A program made the position numbers and the translations under genes. Positions 59,334 through 64,000 of a stretch of DNA of 64,000 nt are shown here, piece by piece. The notes under the pieces were generated by a model, which made no database searches, was not told the origin of the DNA, and was given only the letters and a program-made list of their open reading frames with translations. Source of the DNA: Calditrichia bacterium (GTDB lineage Bacteria > Calditrichota > Calditrichia > RBG-13-44-9 > J075); contig JANQRS010000050.1 in the NCBI GenBank assembly GCA_028284445.1, forward strand, positions 124,001-188,000, read 5' to 3'. How positions within the stretch are numbered: the stretch's first letter is position 1; the number at the start of each line of letters is the position of its first letter.

Positions 59334-61646
59334 CTACCCAAGCCGGATCGGCAGTTCGCGAACCGGTTTACCGGTTGCCGCCAGAATGGCATTGGTCAAC
59401 GCCGGAGCTACCGGGGGTACGCCTGGCTCACCGACACCACCGGGCGCCTGCTTTCTGTGCACGACGTGCACGGTGATGGGCGGTGTTTCATTCAGGCGAA
59501 GGAGCGGAAAGTTGTGGAAATTACTTTGCTCAATCGCGCCGTCTTTTGCAGTGATCTTGCCATGTAGGGCCAGGGTCAGTCCAAAGATCGTTGCCCCTTC
59601 CATTTGCGCCTTCACGCGATCAACGTTCACGTAAGTACCGCTATCGATCGCGCAATGAATGTCGTGGATAGCCAACTGCCCGTCAATTACAGACACGTGA
59701 ACTGCATGCGCTACGTAGGATACAAAGCTGTAGTGAGTGGCAATACCAAGACCATGCCCGTCCGGAAGATCCTTGCCCCAGTCGATGCTGGTAGCGACTG
59801 CCTCAATAACATGTCTTAATCGCCCGGTGTCGTACGTGTGAACATTCAAGTCCTCGCCATAGGCGCCGCGTTCGCCTTCGAAGAGGTGATTGAGGTTACG
59901 CGGCGGGCCGATCAACTCCAGCAAATAGTCCTTCTGATCGCGTCCGGCTTTGTGGGCGAGTTCTCCGGCAAATGCATTTACCGCAAAAGCATGGTGAATA
60001 TTGCAAACTGAACGCAACCAGCCGATGCGAACAAAGGCTTTGGCCGCCCCGTTCTCACAGAGCATATTGGGTATCTGATAGGGAACAGTGGTGAACCCGA
60101 GGCCCAGCTCGCCATTGCTGGCATGCGTGACATTCGGCGCAAAGGTAGAGCTGATACTGGGAAATGTGGTGCGATGCAGCCAGCCGGTAGCTTTGCCCGT
60201 TTCATCCAGCGAGGCTTTCAGATGCTGGGCACTGGGGGCATGAAAATAATCGAAATGGATTTCATCTTCCCGCGTCCAGGTAAGCTTCACCGGGGCGCCA
60301 ACTGCTTTGGAGATCAGTGCTGCTTCAACCACGTAATCCGGTTTCGATTTTCGCCCAAAACCGCCGCCAAGCAATGTAACATGAATCGTCACCTGCTCTA
60401 CTTCCACGCCCATCACCGCTGCGACCGTGTTTCGTGCGGCCTGGGGATCTTGACTTGGCGCCCAGATTTCGATGCTGCCATCTTCTTTGACCCAGGCGAG
60501 GGCGTTTGGTGGTTCCATGGGGGCATGGGCCTGCATCGGCACAAAATAGGTCGCTTCGTGGGTTTGCGAAGCCTTTTCCATAGCCGTTTTAATGTCGCCA
60601 ACAGCGCGAATTTCTTTCCCCGGGTTCGTTGCGCTATTCTCAAGCGCAGCGCGATACTCCGTGGAATTATAGCCGGCGTTCGGTCCAAAATCCCATTTCA
60701 CATTTAATGCTTCGCGGCCCTTCATGGTAGCCCAGGTATTGGTGCCGATCACGGCGATGCCGCCCAGGGCATTAAACGCCGGAGGCAATTGTGCATCGTC
60801 GAGACGCAGCACTTTTTCTACGCCGGGAACTGCCGTAGCGGTCTCTTCATCGTAGGTGAGCGCCTTGCCGCCAATAACCGGACAGCGTTCGATTGTTGCG
60901 TGGAGCATGCCGGGCACGCTGGCATCAATCCCGAAAATAGCTTTGCCGGTTACGATATCATAATTGTCCACACCACGGACTTCTTTGCCGATGTAACGCC
61001 ATTCGGAACGATCTTTAAGCGGTGCATCGGCCGGAACGTCCAATGTTGCAGCGGTTGCTGCCAGTTCGCCATATCCGAGCTTGCGCTGGCTGGCAGAATG
61101 CTCTACAAAATTATTGTGAGCTGTGCATTCCGAAGCCGGAACATCCAGCATTTTAGCAGCAGCGGCAAGAAGCATGGCGCGGGCGGTAGCGCCGGCCTGA
61201 CGCCACTCGTCGAAGTGGTTGCGCACGCTGCGGGAGCCGTCCGTATTTTGATTGCCATATTTCGGATCACCATCTGCCTGCACCACATGCACGCGATCCC
61301 AATCTGCTTCCATTTCATCCGCAATCACCGGCGGCATGCTGCTGCGAATGCCCTGGCCCATTTCCGAGCGGGTGCAGACAATAAACACGTCACCGGCGTC
61401 GTTAATGCCAACGAGTAAATTCGGCTGGAAGCCGGCTTCTTCAAATGTACCGCTTGCCGGTACTTTCGTGACCTCGCGAACCATCGGTTCTTTGCGGGTT
61501 TCACAACTGCTCCAAACACCAAGCACAAATGTGGATCCGGCAAGAAGCGCAGAACGCTTTAAAAAATCGCGACGGGACAAATTCAACACTTCTGGCTTTT
61601 CAACCGTGTTTTTTGCCCAGGGAGGATTGTTTTCAAATAAGAACAT
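59334..61646 (-). CDS. Molybdopterin-binding subunit of an aldehyde/isoquinoline oxidoreductase
   Basis: The product is 770 residues. A Tat export signal SRRDFLKRSALLAGSTFVL (from about residue 24) shows that the folded cofactor-loaded enzyme is exported. The body follows the IorB-type large subunit: GDVFIVCTRSEMGQGIRSSM, HVQADGDPKYGNQNT-like text (VVQADGDPKYGNQNTDGSRS), IHVTLLGGGFGRKSKPDYVV and the C-terminal GGVGEPGVPPVAPALTNAIL with the catalytic glutamate. It hydroxylates N-heterocycles or aldehydes using water as oxygen source. The small iron-sulfur subunit is encoded just upstream with one-base overlap (TAATG). Confidence 0.93.
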   Translation of the reverse strand: MFLFENNPPWAKNTVEKPEVLNLSRRDFLKRSALLAGSTFVLGVWSSCETRKEPMVREVTKVPASGTFEEAGFQPNLLVGINDAGDVFIVCTRSEMGQGIRSSMPPVIADEMEADWDRVHVVQADGDPKYGNQNTDGSRSVRNHFDEWRQAGATARAMLLAAAAKMLDVPASECTAHNNFVEHSASQRKLGYGELAATAATLDVPADAPLKDRSEWRYIGKEVRGVDNYDIVTGKAIFGIDASVPGMLHATIERCPVIGGKALTYDEETATAVPGVEKVLRLDDAQLPPAFNALGGIAVIGTNTWATMKGREALNVKWDFGPNAGYNSTEYRAALENSATNPGKEIRAVGDIKTAMEKASQTHEATYFVPMQAHAPMEPPNALAWVKEDGSIEIWAPSQDPQAARNTVAAVMGVEVEQVTIHVTLLGGGFGRKSKPDYVVEAALISKAVGAPVKLTWTREDEIHFDYFHAPSAQHLKASLDETGKATGWLHRTTFPSISSTFAPNVTHASNGELGLGFTTVPYQIPNMLCENGAAKAFVRIGWLRSVCNIHHAFAVNAFAGELAHKAGRDQKDYLLELIGPPRNLNHLFEGERGAYGEDLNVHTYDTGRLRHVIEAVATSIDWGKDLPDGHGLGIATHYSFVSYVAHAVHVSVIDGQLAIHDIHCAIDSGTYVNVDRVKAQMEGATIFGLTLALHGKITAKDGAIEQSNFHNFPLLRLNETPPITVHVVHRKQAPGGVGEPGVPPVAPALTNAILAATGKPVRELPIRLG

Positions 61647-62134
61647 TATGCCAACCCTCCCTTCTCAATGGCGAGTTTAATGGCATCACGAATGCGGGTG
61701 TAGGTGCCACAGCGGCAGAGGTTGCCGGACTGATTGCGATCAATCTCTTCATCGCTGGGCGTTGGATTTTCCGCAAGCCAGGCGGCGGCATTCATGATTT
61801 GCCCGGCCTGACAATAGCCGCATTGAGAAACGTTCATTTCATCCCAAAGAATCTGTAAAGGATGATTGCCGTCAGGTGACAGGCCTTCAATAGTTGTTAC
61901 CGTTTTGCCTTCAACTGCCGAAATCGGCATTTGGCAAGACCGAACGGCTTCGCCATCCAGATGAACAGTACAAGCGCCGCAAAGCGCCATACCGCAGCCA
62001 TATTTGGTACCGGTCAGATTAAGAATATCTCGCAACACCCACAGCAAGGGCATATCTGCCGGGACGTCAACCGTGCGCGATTCCCCGTTGACCGTCATGC
62101 TAAAACCGGGTTTGGTTTTTGGATTCTCAGGCAT
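61646..62134 (-). CDS. [2Fe-2S] subunit of the same oxidoreductase
   Basis: The product is 162 residues with GGAGAC before the ATG. The plant-type ferredoxin domain has TKYGCGMALCGACTVHLDG and a further cysteine in RSCQMPISAV. The helical domain has CGYCQAGQIMNAAAWL and SGNLCRCGTYTRIRDAIKLA. This gives the two [2Fe-2S] clusters that carry electrons from the molybdenum site to an external acceptor. Members of the xanthine oxidase family with only two subunits usually pass electrons to a cytochrome c, but none is encoded in the window. Length is usual. Confidence 0.95.
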   Translation of the reverse strand: MPENPKTKPGFSMTVNGESRTVDVPADMPLLWVLRDILNLTGTKYGCGMALCGACTVHLDGEAVRSCQMPISAVEGKTVTTIEGLSPDGNHPLQILWDEMNVSQCGYCQAGQIMNAAAWLAENPTPSDEEIDRNQSGNLCRCGTYTRIRDAIKLAIEKGGLA

Positions 62135-62195
62135 ACTTGTCTCCGATTTATGAGATCAGAAAATGCATATTGGATTGCTTGTTCGTACATGATAT

Positions 62196-62244
62196 TCACA
62201 TCCCCCTATTTCCCCCATTTAAGGGGGATAATGGGGATGTGAAC
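62196..62244. repeat. Palindromic repeat family, divergent copy 4
   Basis: TTCACATCCCC (from 62196) and GGGGATGTGAA (to 62244) pair exactly; the inner part CTATTTCCCCCATTTAAGGGG also pairs. It fills most of the gap between the metalloprotease and the iron-sulfur subunit gene. Confidence 0.8.
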
Positions 62245-62255
62245 ACCTTCAATGC

Positions 62256-64000
62256 TTAATCGTCCATATCCAGGGCTTCACCGATAGTGGCCATGACGTT
62301 TTCCAGGTGGTACCTGGAGGTCTGATCTTTCTGCTTACCGGCTCCTTTTTTGACATCCTTGTATAACTGCTTAAGCGTACCTCGGGTAACAGCTTTGATG
62401 TCGGTGCGATTGTATTGGTTTGCATCGCTTTTCAGAATATCGATCATCTTGTCGACATAGGCGCGCTGCAGATTACGGCGATAGGGATCGATAGCCGATT
62501 TTGATCGAAGCTCTGACCAGATACCGTTGCGGACGTCGTCATAGAGGGCGGTCATGGTGTAAGCGCCCTGGTGAATTGCCGCAGTTTCAGCCAGACGCTG
62601 CAGGCGCGGACCTTCGAATAACCGGTTAAGTGAGCCGTTCTGCAAACCGAGCAGTCTATCCAGCATGCCGTGGGACTCGATGCGCCGCAAAACGTCGGCA
62701 TCAATCAACCAACGCGGTGTGGCAAATAGCTGTTCATTGAGAAAGCGGACCGACTCAGCCTGGCGTGCCCCAGGCACCGGCGTAAATACGACGCCGTCCT
62801 CATCACCTGTTTTGCGATATTCGTAGACACCACCAACATTGGTGCCGACATGGCGCATATAGCGTCCCAATTGGGCGAATATATTCTGGTATAACTCACG
62901 AAGGTTTTCGTAGCCTTTACCGTCTTCCTTGCTCCACTTCACCAGGTTGGGAACAATGCGCTTCATATTGGCAATGCCATACATGCTGGCTTTTACGGCA
63001 TCGTCACCAAGATCCTCAGTTTGAGCGCTTGGATCTACCGGATTGAAGCGCTGCTGTCCGTAACGATACAAGGGATTTCCTGCGCGCTCTTTAATCCAGC
63101 TGTTGAGTATGGGACGTTCTGCTTCCGCAGATGCAACCTCCGGCAGCGGCTTGTAACCGTAGATGACATTCCACTCGTCATAGGGGCCAATCTGCGGATA
63201 AAGACCAACATCGCCATCTTCAGGTTGAGCCACATAATTGAAGCGGGCATAGTCCATAATTGAAGGAGCGGTGCCCATTTTCTTTGAAAAAGTCGGCGAA
63301 CGTAGTGAATCAACGGGGTAGGCAACACTGGAGCCCATATTATGCGGGAAGCCAAGCGTATGACCCACTTCGTGAGCGGATACAAAGCGAATCAGCTCAC
63401 CCATGACTTCATCTTTGAATTTTACCCCCTGCGCTTCCGGGTTGATTGCCGCGGTCTGAATAAAGAACCAGTTGCGAAGCAGGTTCATCACATTGTGATA
63501 CCAGAGAATATCCGACTCCAGGATTTCACCGGTACGCGGGTCGTGTACGTGCGGACCCTGGGCATTTTGAATGTCGGTAGTGATATAGCGAATGACTGAA
63601 TAGCGAACGTCTTCAGGATGCCAATCCGGATCTTCTTCCGGCGTCGGGGCATATTTACCCATGATGGCATTCTTGAATCCGGCTTTTTCAAAAGCTGCGT
63701 TCCAGTCATCGACGCCTTGTTTGATGTAGGGCGCCCACTTGGCAGGGGTTGCAGGGTCGAGGTAATAGACGATGGGCTTTACCGGCTCGACCAGCTCGCC
63801 ACGTTTGAAAGCGTCCATATCTTTTGGTTCCAAACGCCAGCGTGTGATAAAGCGTTGTGTCGCCGCTTTCTGTTCGTCCAGGCTATAGTTGATTTGCTGT
63901 AAGGAAAAAAAGCCAACGCGTGGGTCATAGAAGCGCGGGCGCATGGGCTTTTCCGGCAGCAAGACAAAAGACTGGTTCATTTCGATAGATAAAGAACCGG
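62256..64000 (-). CDS. Zinc metalloprotease (DUF5117/DUF4953 type), cut by window edge
   Basis: The frame is still open at the window edge (GSLSIE precedes the ATG at 63980), so at least 581 residues are visible and the N-terminus is missing. The zinc site is HEVGHTLGFPHNMGSS (HExxHxxGxxH) preceded by GVKFKDEVMGELIRFVSA, and SIMDYARFNYVAQPEDG gives the metzincin-type methionine turn. YDPRVGFFSLQQINYSLDEQ and YYLDPATPAKWAPYIKQGVD are typical of the DUF5117-containing secreted or periplasmic proteases of Bacteroidota and relatives. It is upstream of the molybdenum-enzyme genes on the same strand. Confidence 0.92.
   Translation of the reverse strand, partial: GSLSIEMNQSFVLLPEKPMRPRFYDPRVGFFSLQQINYSLDEQKAATQRFITRWRLEPKDMDAFKRGELVEPVKPIVYYLDPATPAKWAPYIKQGVDDWNAAFEKAGFKNAIMGKYAPTPEEDPDWHPEDVRYSVIRYITTDIQNAQGPHVHDPRTGEILESDILWYHNVMNLLRNWFFIQTAAINPEAQGVKFKDEVMGELIRFVSAHEVGHTLGFPHNMGSSVAYPVDSLRSPTFSKKMGTAPSIMDYARFNYVAQPEDGDVGLYPQIGPYDEWNVIYGYKPLPEVASAEAERPILNSWIKERAGNPLYRYGQQRFNPVDPSAQTEDLGDDAVKASMYGIANMKRIVPNLVKWSKEDGKGYENLRELYQNIFAQLGRYMRHVGTNVGGVYEYRKTGDEDGVVFTPVPGARQAESVRFLNEQLFATPRWLIDADVLRRIESHGMLDRLLGLQNGSLNRLFEGPRLQRLAETAAIHQGAYTMTALYDDVRNGIWSELRSKSAIDPYRRNLQRAYVDKMIDILKSDANQYNRTDIKAVTRGTLKQLYKDVKKGAGKQKDQTSRYHLENVMATIGEALDMDD

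Overview
This looks like a chromosomal fragment of a Gram-negative bacterium of the FCB assemblage, probably a Calditrichota/KSB1-like lineage. The evidence is a CotH protein ending in a Bacteroidota/FlgD-type secretion tail (ALLQNFPNPFN...), two large FtsX/MacB-type permeases of the kind common in Bacteroidota, outer-membrane barrels, lipoproteins and an RND/TolC pump. Placement is inferred from protein style only. No rRNA, tRNA, CRISPR array, intact insertion sequence or complete prophage was seen.

Layout. 0-7.2 kb is accessory and decaying DNA: a truncated membrane protein, a phage-like gene with in-frame stops, a large parallel beta-helix protein without a signal peptide, three small membrane proteins and several broken reading frames. 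7.2-18 kb holds two FtsX-type permeases, a ribbon-helix-helix/RelE-like toxin-antitoxin pair with its operator palindrome and a dead copy of the toxin end nearby, SnoaL-like and DoxX-like proteins, an outer-membrane barrel and a TolB-like propeller. 18-23.2 kb has two small membrane proteins, a 3-hydroxyacyl-CoA dehydrogenase and a PAS histidine kinase/NarL-type regulator pair.

24.0-26.3 kb is the most unusual locus. A 225-residue protein carries six cysteines spaced exactly every third residue (residues 187-202) near its C-terminus. Sixty bases downstream of it begins a radical SAM/SPASM enzyme with its own cysteine-rich tail. I read this as a candidate RiPP (ribosomally made, post-translationally modified peptide) precursor and its maturase. 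No dedicated protease or exporter is adjacent.

26.8-33.1 kb is a TetR-controlled tripartite efflux operon (TetR, TolC-like, adaptor, RND pump) with a promoter and an overlapping inverted-repeat operator. 33-41.6 kb has a CotH protein, a lipoprotein, an EEP-family nuclease/phosphatase and two tandem paralogous 7TM-type histidine kinases with no nearby regulator. 41.8-46.5 kb is an AttEFGH-like ABC system (ATPase, one large permease, AttH/CrtC-like lipocalin). 46.9-50.7 kb has a TPR-PrsW fusion protease convergent with an SLC12-type cation-chloride cotransporter, whose leader contains a small ORF and an intrinsic terminator.

51-64 kb has an alkylation-repair pair (AlkA-Ogt), an RRM protein, a TfoX/FMN-oxidase/DUF4286 operon, an exported acetamidase-like protein, a giant BNR/sortilin-like exported protein, an isoquinoline-1-oxidoreductase-like molybdenum enzyme (two subunits) and a truncated DUF5117-type zinc metalloprotease. 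A palindromic repeat family (ACATCCCCCTG...CAGGGGGATGT) recurs in four intergenic gaps of the second half.
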